This document shows, piece after piece, positions 14,865-22,434 of a stretch of DNA of 44,813 nucleotides (positions are counted from its first letter, which is position 1; each line of letters opens with the position of its first letter). The position numbers were made by a program, and so were the translations under genes. The notes beneath the pieces were generated by a model that did not search any database, was not told the origin of the DNA, and saw nothing but the letters and a program-made list of their open reading frames with translations. Source of the stretch: a virus; the IMG/VR virus record IMGVR_UViG_3300047310_000601, positions 1 to 44,813 of that record; one strand, 5' to 3'.

Positions 14865-16097
14865 ATGAACAACGAAGAGTTCGAATTCGACACTACAGCC
14901 CGAGAGGAACTAGACCCCATCGATATCTTCGGTGAGGCAAGGAACTCTATCGGCCTGTATATCGAATCCACGTTCTCCTCAGCCACCAAGAAACGGACCG
15001 CCTACATCAGAACCTCCGATCGGATCACCTACCGTAGGTGCCGGAGGAAGTGGAACTGGGCCGACTCCAAGCGTCGCAATCTCCAATCAAACCAGGCTGC
15101 TAGCCCTCTGTGGCTAGGCTCGGGGTTACACTACTGCTTCGAAGATTTCCACGGCCCACGTAACCACGAGCATCCTCGTGACGCTTTGCAGGCATACTAC
15201 GATGCCACTCTGAACTCCGGTCTCCAGATTCCCTCCGACGCCGAAGACCTATTGGTACTAGGCAAAGGGATGATGGACTACTACGAGGGGTGGCTCGAAC
15301 ACCGCGATCCTCTTACCACATTCGTTGTCGATGGAGAACCTCAGGTCGAGGTACAAATCTTCATTGAGATCCCCAAAGAGCATCTTATCCCGTATTGCCC
15401 AGATCCGAGTATCTTAGACGAATACGACCAAATCCTCTACAGTTTAACAATCGACCGTGTCATTATCGACGAATTGGGGAGGTTATGGGTCGTCGAGTAC
15501 AAGTCCGCCAAGAACTTCCAGTGGATGCATCTCGAGACCGACCAACAGGTGACATCATATACGTGGGGTACAGGTATTAAATACCCGGGCTACCAAATTG
15601 CAGGGACGATCTACCAGCAACACAAGAAACAGATCCTTCAGCCGCCTGCGTTCCTAGCCTCCACTAAGCTGTTCTCGACCTCAAAGAGACAAAAGACCTC
15701 CCGAGCGATGTATATCAATGCGCTCAGGAACCTGTACGGCAATGACGAAAGAGTCTGGCCGGCAGAAAATAGGCTCTTCCTCCAGTTCCTCGATACACAA
15801 GAATCACATACGGCAGACCATCTCATCCGACGTGACTACGTCGAACGGAATGAGAATCAGGTAGCTTCTGAGTACCAGAAGATCTTGATGGAGATTCCAG
15901 AGATGCTTAACCCCAACACACCCATCTACCCCAATCCAACTCGTGACTGCTCGTGGGACTGCCCCTTCCAGACGCCGTGCATCGGCATCGATTCTGGCGA
16001 GGACTACGAGCATGAGCTCGAAGTGACTACTATGCGTCGTGATGCTCCGGAAACCTTCTGGCGCAATCATCTTCTCCTGCCCCAGCTCGTCAGCTAA
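14865..16097 (+). CDS. PD-(D/E)XK nuclease with Fe-S cysteines (Cas4/AddB-like)
   Basis: A 410-residue protein of the PDDEXK_1 superfamily. Near residue 52 it has YRRCRRKW with the first Cys. LHYCFEDFH gives an early catalytic His/Glu. LTIDRVIIDE provides the active-site Asp and WVVEYKSAK the E-x-K pair. The end carries DCSWDCPFQTPC, three Cys, which with the first would hold a 4Fe-4S cluster as in Cas4 and AddB. It likely resects DNA ends for recombination with the Sak4-like and DUF669-like proteins that follow. The start is ATG 14865 after a G-rich ribosome-binding site. Confidence 0.8.
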   Translation: MNNEEFEFDTTAREELDPIDIFGEARNSIGLYIESTFSSATKKRTAYIRTSDRITYRRCRRKWNWADSKRRNLQSNQAASPLWLGSGLHYCFEDFHGPRNHEHPRDALQAYYDATLNSGLQIPSDAEDLLVLGKGMMDYYEGWLEHRDPLTTFVVDGEPQVEVQIFIEIPKEHLIPYCPDPSILDEYDQILYSLTIDRVIIDELGRLWVVEYKSAKNFQWMHLETDQQVTSYTWGTGIKYPGYQIAGTIYQQHKKQILQPPAFLASTKLFSTSKRQKTSRAMYINALRNLYGNDERVWPAENRLFLQFLDTQESHTADHLIRRDYVERNENQVASEYQKILMEIPEMLNPNTPIYPNPTRDCSWDCPFQTPCIGIDSGEDYEHELEVTTMRRDAPETFWRNHLLLPQLVS

Positions 16098-16111
16098 CTC
16101 CAGGTATCTAA

Positions 16112-17218
16112 ATGCCAGATGCTCTCGATCCTGCAGCTTCTTTGCCGGAAGATGGCCCGGAGACAAAAGCCACAGAGGCAAAGGTTGAGGTTATGCCTCC
16201 TACCAATGGGGCAGCAGCTCCTGCAACGGTTGCACCGCAGGTTGTGGCTCCACCACAGGACACCCAGGTTAAGCCATCCAACCTGCCGCCGTTCATCATT
16301 CAGTCGAACCAAAATGCTGTTCGTTGGCTCAAGGCGTTGATCTACGGCGAGTACGGATCAGGCAAGACCTTCTTGGTCGGTACAGCATCCGAGATCGATG
16401 TCTTCCGAGATGTTCTGTTTATCTCGACGGACGTAGGCGAGCTAACCCTCTTCGATCCGGACTCCCAGTACCACTTCGACATGATCGACATCGTGTCGGT
16501 CTTCGACTATAAGACGCTCGGCCAAGTCCATGAATTCCTAAAAGCCCACTGTGCTTTACGCGATCGGGCATCGAACGGCGACAAAGACGCCATCGACCAG
16601 CTGATGCGTCTGCAGAAGTTTGTCATGCCCACCATCCCGGACCCCGATCGGCTACGGCTATACAAGACGGCGATTGTTGACAGCCTCGCCGAGGCCGAGA
16701 ACCAGTGCATGATGCAGTTGCTCGGTGTCGGCGCCAAGACGATGATCGACGAGGAGGTTCAAGCTGAGGGTTGGGACCAGTACCGCATGCAGAGGAACAT
16801 GATTCATCGGCTCATCCGAAACTTCCGGAATCTCCCGATGAACATCCTCTTCACCTGCCCGAGACAGTACAAAGAGAACGAGCAGAAGAGGCGCATCTAT
16901 GGGCCGATGATGACGGGCAAGCTGGCCTCAGAGGTCCAAGGATTCGTTGACCTAGTAGGTCACCTAGTCGTTGGTGACCTGCAGAGCCAAGAAGCGGAAG
17001 AAGGAGAAGTCCCGGACGTGTTAGCTCCGAGGCGCCTATACATCCAGCCAGGGACACGTCACGCAGCCAAAAGTCGATTCACAAGGTACAAGAAGCCTTA
17101 CTTCGACAATCCTACAATCAAGTTCATCGGTGAATCAGTCGGCCTCTTAGAGGGAGGAATGCACTCGATGGCTCCCATCGCAGTGTCCAACCCCAGGAGA
17201 GCGACAACGAAATCCTAG
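16112..17218 (+). CDS. Sak4-like RecA-fold ATPase
   Basis: A 368-residue AAA_24-type ATPase. A Pro/Ala-rich N-terminal linker precedes IYGEYGSGKTFLVGTA (Walker A). LYKTAIVDSLAEAE fits Walker B. A late NILFTCPRQ strand and RLYIQPGTRHAAKSR complete the fold. Phage Sak4 proteins are short RecA relatives that promote strand annealing or exchange with a partner single-strand-binding protein, and such a candidate is the next gene. The stop codon lies inside an 8-bp hairpin (17212-17234). Confidence 0.75.
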   Translation: MPDALDPAASLPEDGPETKATEAKVEVMPPTNGAAAPATVAPQVVAPPQDTQVKPSNLPPFIIQSNQNAVRWLKALIYGEYGSGKTFLVGTASEIDVFRDVLFISTDVGELTLFDPDSQYHFDMIDIVSVFDYKTLGQVHEFLKAHCALRDRASNGDKDAIDQLMRLQKFVMPTIPDPDRLRLYKTAIVDSLAEAENQCMMQLLGVGAKTMIDEEVQAEGWDQYRMQRNMIHRLIRNFRNLPMNILFTCPRQYKENEQKRRIYGPMMTGKLASEVQGFVDLVGHLVVGDLQSQEAEEGEVPDVLAPRRLYIQPGTRHAAKSRFTRYKKPYFDNPTIKFIGESVGLLEGGMHSMAPIAVSNPRRATTKS

Positions 17219-17278
17219 GCATCCAGCCTAGGATGAGCCCCGGGGCCTCTCCTCAGGAAGGCATTTCGGGTGTCTCCT
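17212..17278 (+). ncRNA. Stop-codon hairpin and structured leader
   Basis: ATCCTAGG at 17212-17219 and CCTAGGAT at 17227-17234 form a perfect 8-bp hairpin containing the Sak4-like stop codon. A palindrome GCCCCGGGGC follows at 17237-17246. Next, AGGCA pairs with TGTCT around TTCGGG (about 17259-17275). No T-run follows. It occupies most of the 87-base gap before the DUF669-like gene and may set the relative expression of the two. Confidence 0.4.
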
Positions 17279-17305
17279 TTAGCAGCCTTGAACGAGGATA
17301 CGTAA

Positions 17306-17887
17306 ATGGCAAAAGGTGCGTTTAGCGAATTCGAACCCGGCGGCGGTGCTGGTGGGAGCGAAGGCGAAGACGGCGACAACAGCGCCGAGATGGACTACGA
17401 AGACGGCGGCGGGATGATGGTGGATCTCTCGGGCACTTCCGAGAACATCCAGTACAAGCTCGTCCCACGCGGCATCTACGACGCCGAGCTGATCGAGATG
17501 GAATACGGCCAGTCCCAGCGGTCCCAGAACAATATGTGGACCACCATCTGGGAGCTCGACAGCGAGGAATTCGCCGACGAGAAGGGCAATCGCAGCCGGC
17601 AATGGATGCACTTGACCTTCACCGATGGAGGCCTGCCGCGCATCAAGCGCTTCCTGACTCGAGTCGGCGGTGACGACGAGCTCGTCTCCTACGCTCGGTC
17701 GTTGCTGACGACCAAGTTCGATCCGCAGGCCGTCGCCGACGAAGGCAAGCTGATCGGTGCCCGCGCACGTCTCCGGATTGATATCCGGCGCTACGAGGGC
17801 CAGAACCGCAACAACGTGCGGGAGATCCTACCGCCGGGTGCCGACCAGTCGGGTGCCGCGGCGAAGGGAGCCTTCGCGAACGTCTAG
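17306..17887 (+). CDS. DUF669-like single-strand-binding candidate
   Basis: A 193-residue protein. The first 45 residues are Gly/Glu/Asp-rich and disordered. The rest, LVPRGIYDAELIEMEYGQ, then MWTTIWELDSEEF, GLPRIKRFLTRVG and RARLRIDIRRYEGQ, matches the phage DUF669 family, proposed single-strand DNA-binding proteins. Beside a Sak4-like ATPase it is the natural SSB partner. The N-terminal acidic region is unusual, because SSB acidic tails are normally C-terminal. Codon use is strongly GC-ending, suggesting high expression. The stop lies inside a 14-bp interrupted hairpin. Confidence 0.65.
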   Translation: MAKGAFSEFEPGGGAGGSEGEDGDNSAEMDYEDGGGMMVDLSGTSENIQYKLVPRGIYDAELIEMEYGQSQRSQNNMWTTIWELDSEEFADEKGNRSRQWMHLTFTDGGLPRIKRFLTRVGGDDELVSYARSLLTTKFDPQAVADEGKLIGARARLRIDIRRYEGQNRNNVREILPPGADQSGAAAKGAFANV

Positions 17888-18099
17888 CCCTATCGGGGAG
17901 CTAGACGTCGTCGCGTGGGTGTGAACGGGGTCCGTTAATCATGCATCGAGAGTTCGCCAGGCGAGATTCAGGTACGTGTGTAGGGATCTGGTGCCCCCGG
18001 ATCGCGAAGCGTAGCCTGATGAGCTGAGTGAGGATGCGCGTGTTGAGCGTACACCGGAGCGGGAGTACCAGTCCTAAACCGCCTCGCCCCGTTCGCTCC
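17875..18099 (+). ncRNA. Candidate structured RNA between DUF669-like and queC
   Basis: Several hairpins fill the 239-base gap. ACGTCTAGC 17880-17888 pairs with 17900-17908 over 9 bp, extended by CGCGA/TCGCG (17875-17879/17911-17915), with the stop codon inside. AACGG 17924-17928 pairs with CCGTT 17932-17936. GATCTGG 17985-17991 pairs with CCGGATC 17997-18003 (one G-U), possibly enclosed by 17972-17977/18047-18052. GGAGCG 18056-18061 pairs with CGCTCC 18094-18099. It precedes the preQ0 genes, so a role in their control is possible. It does not look like a preQ1-I aptamer. Confidence 0.45.
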
Positions 18100-18126
18100 G
18101 AAACCAGATTGTTAGGATGGAACGAA

Positions 18127-18387
18127 ATGCCTCCACTCAACGATTTATCTGAGGTCCTGAAGGTCCTCCCACCAAAACCGGCTGAGCCGAGGAAGGGATC
18201 GGTCTGGACGAACAACAGCAACAAACACCAGTACATTGTTGTCGGATACATCTTCGACGGCACCAACAGCGTCGATGCCTGGAAGGTCCTCTATATCAAG
18301 GTTGAGGATCACTGGCCTGACCCCCAAGTCCCCTTCTGCCGGGATGTCCCGGAGTTCCTCGAGAAGTTCACCCGGATGGGAGGGTAA
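18127..18387 (+). CDS. Small conserved hypothetical protein
   Basis: An 86-residue protein from ATG 18127, with AGGA 10 bases upstream. RKGSVWTNNSNKHQYIVVG, then WKVLYIKVEDHW, then FCRDVPEFLEKF resembles small SH3-like phage proteins related in pattern to DUF1653. It lies 6 bases before queC and may be co-translated, but no preQ0 role is known. Confidence 0.55.
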   Translation: MPPLNDLSEVLKVLPPKPAEPRKGSVWTNNSNKHQYIVVGYIFDGTNSVDAWKVLYIKVEDHWPDPQVPFCRDVPEFLEKFTRMGG

Positions 18388-18393
18388 CCAGCA

Positions 18394-19146
18394 ATGAAGA
18401 CCTTGGCGTATGTCCTCCTCTCAGGGGGCATTGACTCGACCACCTGCGTCGCGGAGGCTGTTGCAGCCGTAGGGCGGCGCAATGTCCGATGTGTGTCGAT
18501 CGACTACGGCCAGCGACACATTCGCGAGCTGGAGTCGGCACGAGCGGTGGCAGGGTACTATGCCCGGCCTCACACCATCCTACCAGTCTCGTTCCCGCGC
18601 TCTATGCTGACGGACCCGTCCATCGAGGTTCCGAACATCTCATACGCGGAGATCCAGGGGGTGTCCCCTACCTACGTTCCGTTTCGGAACGGGCTATTCC
18701 TGGCGACGTTGGCATCACATATCGCAGGTATCCACTTCGACCCAACGAAGATGACTCTCCCGATGGAGAGTACGATCCCAGGCGACAACGTACCCAACCC
18801 CGAATACAACGCCGACGTTACGTTGTACTTCGGCGCGCACGCGGAGGACGCGCAGAACTGGGCGTACCCAGACTGCACACCCGAGTTCGTCGGAGCGATG
18901 GCCAACGCGCTGTACGTCGGCACATACCACAAGCTCCGGTTGGTGACCCCCTTCGTACACTCGACGAAGTCCCAAATCATCCAGCGGGGTAAACAGCTCG
19001 GCGCACCGTATTACCTGACCTGGTCCTGCTACAAGGGCGGTGAGGTACACTGCGGTACCTGTGCAACCTGTCTCGCACGAAGGGACGCCTTTATCGAGGC
19101 AGGCGTCGAAGACCCGACCATCTACATGGCCGAAGCTGCCGAGTAA
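18394..19146 (+). CDS. queC: QueC, 7-cyano-7-deazaguanine (preQ0) synthase
   Basis: A 250-residue ATP-dependent enzyme that turns 7-carboxy-7-deazaguanine into preQ0. LLSGGIDSTTCVAE is the PP-loop, and SIDYGQRHIREL is the conserved following strand. CYKGGEVHCGTCATCLARRDAF holds the four zinc-binding Cys. It is a stand-alone QueC; there is no fused glutamine-amidotransferase domain such as the Gat-QueC of phage 9g. That points to preQ0 rather than archaeosine-like dG+ as the base made. It heads the cluster with queD, queE and folE. Confidence 0.92.
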   Translation: MKTLAYVLLSGGIDSTTCVAEAVAAVGRRNVRCVSIDYGQRHIRELESARAVAGYYARPHTILPVSFPRSMLTDPSIEVPNISYAEIQGVSPTYVPFRNGLFLATLASHIAGIHFDPTKMTLPMESTIPGDNVPNPEYNADVTLYFGAHAEDAQNWAYPDCTPEFVGAMANALYVGTYHKLRLVTPFVHSTKSQIIQRGKQLGAPYYLTWSCYKGGEVHCGTCATCLARRDAFIEAGVEDPTIYMAEAAE

Positions 19147-19195
19147 CTACACTACACTACGTATCCAACACCCGAGGGGAGGTTCAGGGCCGTAT

Positions 19196-19780
19196 ATGAC
19201 GTTCAAGATCGACCGTTGCATCGAGATCGACGCAGGACACCGTGTGCCGACCCACGGGTCGAAGTGCGCAAATCCTCACGGGCATCGGTATAAGATCTTC
19301 GCCGAGTGTCAGTCGGCCAGCCTCACCCGAGAGCATCAGGGTGGAGCATACATCCATCTTCCTGGAGGCGATAAGGACGAGCAGCGGGATATGGTCATGG
19401 ACTTCGGCTTCCTGAAGGAAGTCATGATGCACCATATAGACCGGATGTGTGATCATGGCATGATCCTCTGGTGCGACGACCCTTGGGCGGCTATGATGCT
19501 GGACCCTTACCAGAACAACCCTATCGGAGTCCTACAAAGTTTGACCCACGTGAGGGATGAGACCCTACCATTCCTCTTCGACGTCGTCGAGAAAGGCCAC
19601 GATCCTCTTGCTCCACGCAAGCTGTTGATTGTGCCGTTCATTCCGACGGCAGAGCGCCTCGCAGAATTCTGGTACAACCTCATGAAGGAGGATGTCCATG
19701 TTCGGTCGAATGGGGTCGCCTATCTCAATCGCGTTAGCGTCTGGGAAACGCCGAACTGCTGCGCGTCCTACCCAGCATAA
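19196..19780 (+). CDS. queD: QueD, 6-carboxytetrahydropterin synthase
   Basis: A 194-residue protein that converts dihydroneopterin triphosphate to 6-carboxytetrahydropterin. IDAGHRVPTHGSKCANPHGHRYK contains the zinc-binding His residues and the catalytic Cys. A later MDFGFLKEVM and DHGMILWCDDP match the family. It is longer than usual (about 120-140 residues) because of inserts, including GGDKDEQ and the region after MMLDPYQ. I use ATG 19196 with GGGGAGG about 12 bases upstream. Frames opening earlier overlap queC and lack support. Confidence 0.85.
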   Translation: MTFKIDRCIEIDAGHRVPTHGSKCANPHGHRYKIFAECQSASLTREHQGGAYIHLPGGDKDEQRDMVMDFGFLKEVMMHHIDRMCDHGMILWCDDPWAAMMLDPYQNNPIGVLQSLTHVRDETLPFLFDVVEKGHDPLAPRKLLIVPFIPTAERLAEFWYNLMKEDVHVRSNGVAYLNRVSVWETPNCCASYPA

Positions 19781-19800
19781 GGAATACGTGGAGCCGGTCA

Positions 19801-20136
19801 ATGGTTGCGAAGTTCTCTGTCGGGGAGAGGGTGATTGGCCTACAGCACTCCCGAAGTCTGGCCCTGTTCGACATCCAGGAGATCTACCTGAATGCTGAGG
19901 GGAGTGCCGTCTACAAAGCCGTAAGGTGCTCGAACAACTCTCCTGAGTTCGTCGAGGAGGTTAACCTCAGCAAGTGCAACGGCAAGTACGTTGAATACGG
20001 AGGAAGTGTCTGGGACATTGAGTCAGTCCACCGGCCTGTCTTAACGGCTCCTCCGGGTGAAGTCTCTGACGACACGAAGCTCGCCCTTAGCGACCTGGTC
20101 GAGTACCTGAATCGCAAGCACATAAGCAGAGGGTAA
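19801..20136 (+). CDS. Hypothetical protein within the preQ0 cluster
   Basis: A 111-residue protein between queD and queE. KFSVGERVIGL at the start and VEYGGSVWDIESVHRP later suggest a small beta-barrel. The C-terminal LALSDLVEYLNRKH is a helix. No enzyme motif is visible. Its place in the cluster could mean a role in base modification or simply filler. It ends 4 bases before the queE start. Confidence 0.55.
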   Translation: MVAKFSVGERVIGLQHSRSLALFDIQEIYLNAEGSAVYKAVRCSNNSPEFVEEVNLSKCNGKYVEYGGSVWDIESVHRPVLTAPPGEVSDDTKLALSDLVEYLNRKHISRG

Positions 20137-20140
20137 CACT

Positions 20141-20896
20141 GTGGCTAACACCGCAAAGAACATCCCGGTCATGGAGATCTTTGGACCCACCATCCAGGGT
20201 GAGGGAGCTCTAACAGGTCAGGTCTCCTACTTCATCAGGACCGGTGGCTGTGCCTATCGGTGCACCTGGTGCGACCAGATGGAAGCGGTTCTGCCGAAGG
20301 AAATCAAGAAGAACGCCACCTACCTGTCTGAGTCGCAGATCGTCGAGAAGGTCATGACTCTGCTACCTCCAGACGGTGTGCCAAACGGGTCGGACGTCTG
20401 GATGACGCTGAGCGGAGGCGACCCGCTCATGTGGAACCTCGAGTACGTTGTCGGCTCCCTCCAGATAGCAGGAATGAAGGTAGCTGTTGAGACTCAGGGG
20501 ACTCTGAACCCTATGTGGCTCCAGTACGTAGACCTCATCACCTGCTCACCAAAGCCTCCGTCCTCTGGGATGAGCCACAAGATCAACCATAACACTATCG
20601 AAAGCTACCACCGCTTGTTCGGCAAAGACAGGGTTGTCCTGAAGGTCGTCGTCTTCGATGAGAAGGACCTCGACTTCGCCCAGGCAATCCACGAGAAGTG
20701 GCCTACGACACCTTTCTACCTGAGCGTAGGCACTCCGACAGAGCAAGAGTGCCCAGACGACGACAAGATGAAACAAGCAATCCTCAAGAGGTACAGATGG
20801 CTCGCGGACGAGTTTCTCAAAAGACCAGCACTGTGGGGAGCAACAATGGGTCCGCAGATGCACACCTTTCTGTACGCCCGCGAGAAGGGAAGGTAG
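20141..20896 (+). CDS. queE: QueE, 7-carboxy-7-deazaguanine synthase
   Basis: A 251-residue radical-SAM enzyme. MEIFGPTIQGEG opens the fold, and GCAYRCTWCD holds the CxxxCxxC-type cluster Cys with the QueE spacing. TLSGGDPLMW binds SAM, and VETQGTL and CSPKPPSSG are conserved downstream segments. It makes 7-carboxy-7-deazaguanine from the QueD product. GTG is the start, with AGAGGG upstream. Confidence 0.9.
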   Translation: MANTAKNIPVMEIFGPTIQGEGALTGQVSYFIRTGGCAYRCTWCDQMEAVLPKEIKKNATYLSESQIVEKVMTLLPPDGVPNGSDVWMTLSGGDPLMWNLEYVVGSLQIAGMKVAVETQGTLNPMWLQYVDLITCSPKPPSSGMSHKINHNTIESYHRLFGKDRVVLKVVVFDEKDLDFAQAIHEKWPTTPFYLSVGTPTEQECPDDDKMKQAILKRYRWLADEFLKRPALWGATMGPQMHTFLYAREKGR

Positions 20897-20901
20897 CGGC
20901 C

Positions 20902-21573
20902 GTGAATGAAGCTACATCTCCCGGATACGAGTACCGTCGCCCTTCTCAGTCTCCCATCAGGGAGATGATCGAGAAGAAGCTCCCTCCCGAAGGACAACGG
21001 GATAGGGATGCAGCACACTCGATACGTGCCGCTCTCGAGCAGCTCGGGATGGACTGTGACCCAGGAAATCCGTCTATCGCCAATACGCCGGAACGATTCA
21101 TCAAGTACCTCAAGGAATTCTTCCAGCCGTTCGATGCAATCGAGCTCCTCGGAGAAGGCTTCGATGCGGTACACGACAACACGTCGATCAGCAGCATCGT
21201 CGCCCAGGCGCATATTCCGTTCACGGCGGTATGTGAGCATCACCTCCTCCCGTTTCAGGGAGAGGCTTTCGTTGGTTACATACCTAACCAGCGCGTCATC
21301 GGATTGTCCAAGATGGCACGTCTTGTTCATGCTGTCGGACACGAGCGTCCGGGTCTCCAGGAAGCGATGGGCGAGAAGATCGCCGACCTCCTTTATCAGG
21401 GGATCGACGCCAAGGGAGTAATGGTCGTTCTCCAGGCTAAACACGGCTGCATGTCATGTAGAGGGGTTCACACGCCTGAGGTCGTCACTGTCACCTCCTG
21501 CGTTCGAGGGCTCTTCCGCGACGTCGTAGCTGCTCGTGAAGAATTCCTCTTCCTCACAGGTTTCCGTCGTTGA
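20902..21573 (+). CDS. folE: FolE, GTP cyclohydrolase I
   Basis: A 223-residue enzyme that opens the preQ0 route by turning GTP into dihydroneopterin triphosphate. FTAVCEHHLLPFQG has the zinc Cys and the catalytic His pair. YIPNQRVIGLSKMARLV is the conserved core, and KHGCMSCRGV holds the second zinc Cys. I start at GTG 20902, 5 bases after the queE stop, with GAAGGGAAGG upstream; earlier in-frame starts lie within queE. A phage copy suggests host GTP cyclohydrolase is limiting. Confidence 0.9.
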   Translation: MNEATSPGYEYRRPSQSPIREMIEKKLPPEGQRDRDAAHSIRAALEQLGMDCDPGNPSIANTPERFIKYLKEFFQPFDAIELLGEGFDAVHDNTSISSIVAQAHIPFTAVCEHHLLPFQGEAFVGYIPNQRVIGLSKMARLVHAVGHERPGLQEAMGEKIADLLYQGIDAKGVMVVLQAKHGCMSCRGVHTPEVVTVTSCVRGLFRDVVAAREEFLFLTGFRR

Positions 21574-21806
21574 CTCTGTCTACCCCTCTGAAAGAGCGCC
21601 TGGCTTTCTGGTGGAAGTTCCCCAGTAAGGGGATCTTCCACTACGATCCAGACAAGGGTGAGGGGTCCTTCGCTGAGTCCTATGACCCCTTCAAAGACGA
21701 GATGCGCATGAGATACTCTCAGTTCGGATACGTCACGGGGCACGGCAATATCACTCTCGCAGGTTACCGAATCTATGTCGAGCCAATCCCGAAGTACAAA
21801 GACTAA
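21570..21806 (+). CDS. Hypothetical small protein
   Basis: A 78-residue protein with a TTG start in a TTGA overlap with folE. AFWWKFPSKGIFHYDP and DEMRMRYSQFGYVTGHG suggest a compact aromatic fold. It is followed immediately by the next gene (TAATG). Nothing identifies its role, although tight coupling with folE is notable. Confidence 0.5.
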   Translation: MTLSTPLKERLAFWWKFPSKGIFHYDPDKGEGSFAESYDPFKDEMRMRYSQFGYVTGHGNITLAGYRIYVEPIPKYKD

Positions 21807-22093
21807 TGCCGACACCTAAGGTTAAGGCTGCAGATGTTCTCCCGTGGTGTGCTGTCTGCGACAAGCGAGTAGACAGCATAGAGGAGATCCGTCAGCCTCA
21901 TGTCAGGAAGACTCTATACATCGTACGATGTCACGGCCAGGAAGAGCGTACCGTCCTGGGCGACGAGACGATCCTCGATGCCTATTCGATCGAGGTTGGT
22001 ACGGCGTTTGCAACCAGAAGGTTAGGAGCCCACGATGTCGACACCAAGGGACGAACAAGGGATCGAAGACGAGATCCAGGCCAAGGGACTTGA
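21806..22093 (+). CDS. Small zinc-ribbon-like phage protein
   Basis: A 95-residue protein. PWCAVCDKRVDSIEE, then RKTLYIVRCHGQEE, fits a small phage family with CxxC and CHG metal ligands. The last 20 residues (RTRDRRRDPGQGT) overlap the next gene by 59 bases and are probably a poorly conserved tail. Function unknown. Confidence 0.55.
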   Translation: MPTPKVKAADVLPWCAVCDKRVDSIEEIRQPHVRKTLYIVRCHGQEERTVLGDETILDAYSIEVGTAFATRRLGAHDVDTKGRTRDRRRDPGQGT

Positions 22094-22367
22094 CGCCCCG
22101 CGTCTGTCGCCGGAGAAGATCGATGCGACAATCGCCGAGACCCAATACTACGTCTTCCCCAACACCGTAACGACCGTGTGCTGTCTGACGCTGCAGAACG
22201 GTTACACAGTGATCGGGAAATCGGCGCCGGCATCCGAGGACAACTTCGACAAGGAGCTCGGCGAGAAGATTGCCTTTGCGAATGCCCGCGAACAGATCTG
22301 GGCGCTCGAAGGCTACCTGCTCAAGCAGGAGCTCCACGAGGAGGCTGAGGGCGAAGCGGAAGCATAG
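22035..22367 (+). CDS. Phage Gp49-like protein
   Basis: A 110-residue protein. LSPEKIDATIAETQYYVF, then TVCCLTLQNGYTVIGKSA, then NFDKELGEKIAFANARE and IWALEGYLL are the hallmarks of the Gp49/66 family of small phage proteins, function unknown. TTAGGAG lies 7 bases before the ATG. Codon use is GC-ending like the other proposed highly expressed genes. Confidence 0.75.
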   Translation: MSTPRDEQGIEDEIQAKGLDAPRLSPEKIDATIAETQYYVFPNTVTTVCCLTLQNGYTVIGKSAPASEDNFDKELGEKIAFANAREQIWALEGYLLKQELHEEAEGEAEA

Positions 22368-22398
22368 CCAAATCCCGCGGAACCCTCCGAAACTACTG

Positions 22399-22421
22399 TG
22401 CTAGGGGACCCCGTTATAGCA
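22399..22421 (+). other. Hairpin before the 22435 gene
   Basis: TGCTA at 22399-22403 pairs with TAGCA at 22417-22421, with GGG/CCC inside. The following ATG 22435 has no ribosome-binding site, so the hairpin may influence its translation. Confidence 0.3.
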
Positions 22422-22434
22422 TGGTCGATCGCGC

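Noticed and set aside
18016-18104. Hammerhead-ribozyme-like core words (CTGATGAG and CGAAAC)
   Set aside because: The bases next to these words cannot form the required stem II, and CGCTCC before GAAAC pairs instead with GGAGCG at 18056. Likely coincidence.
17888-18126. preQ1 riboswitch before queC
   Set aside because: The short hairpin with A-rich tail of the class I aptamer is absent, and I could not recognise the other classes by eye.
20716-21444. 242-residue minus-strand frame
   Set aside because: A shadow of queE and folE, both clearly identified on the plus strand.
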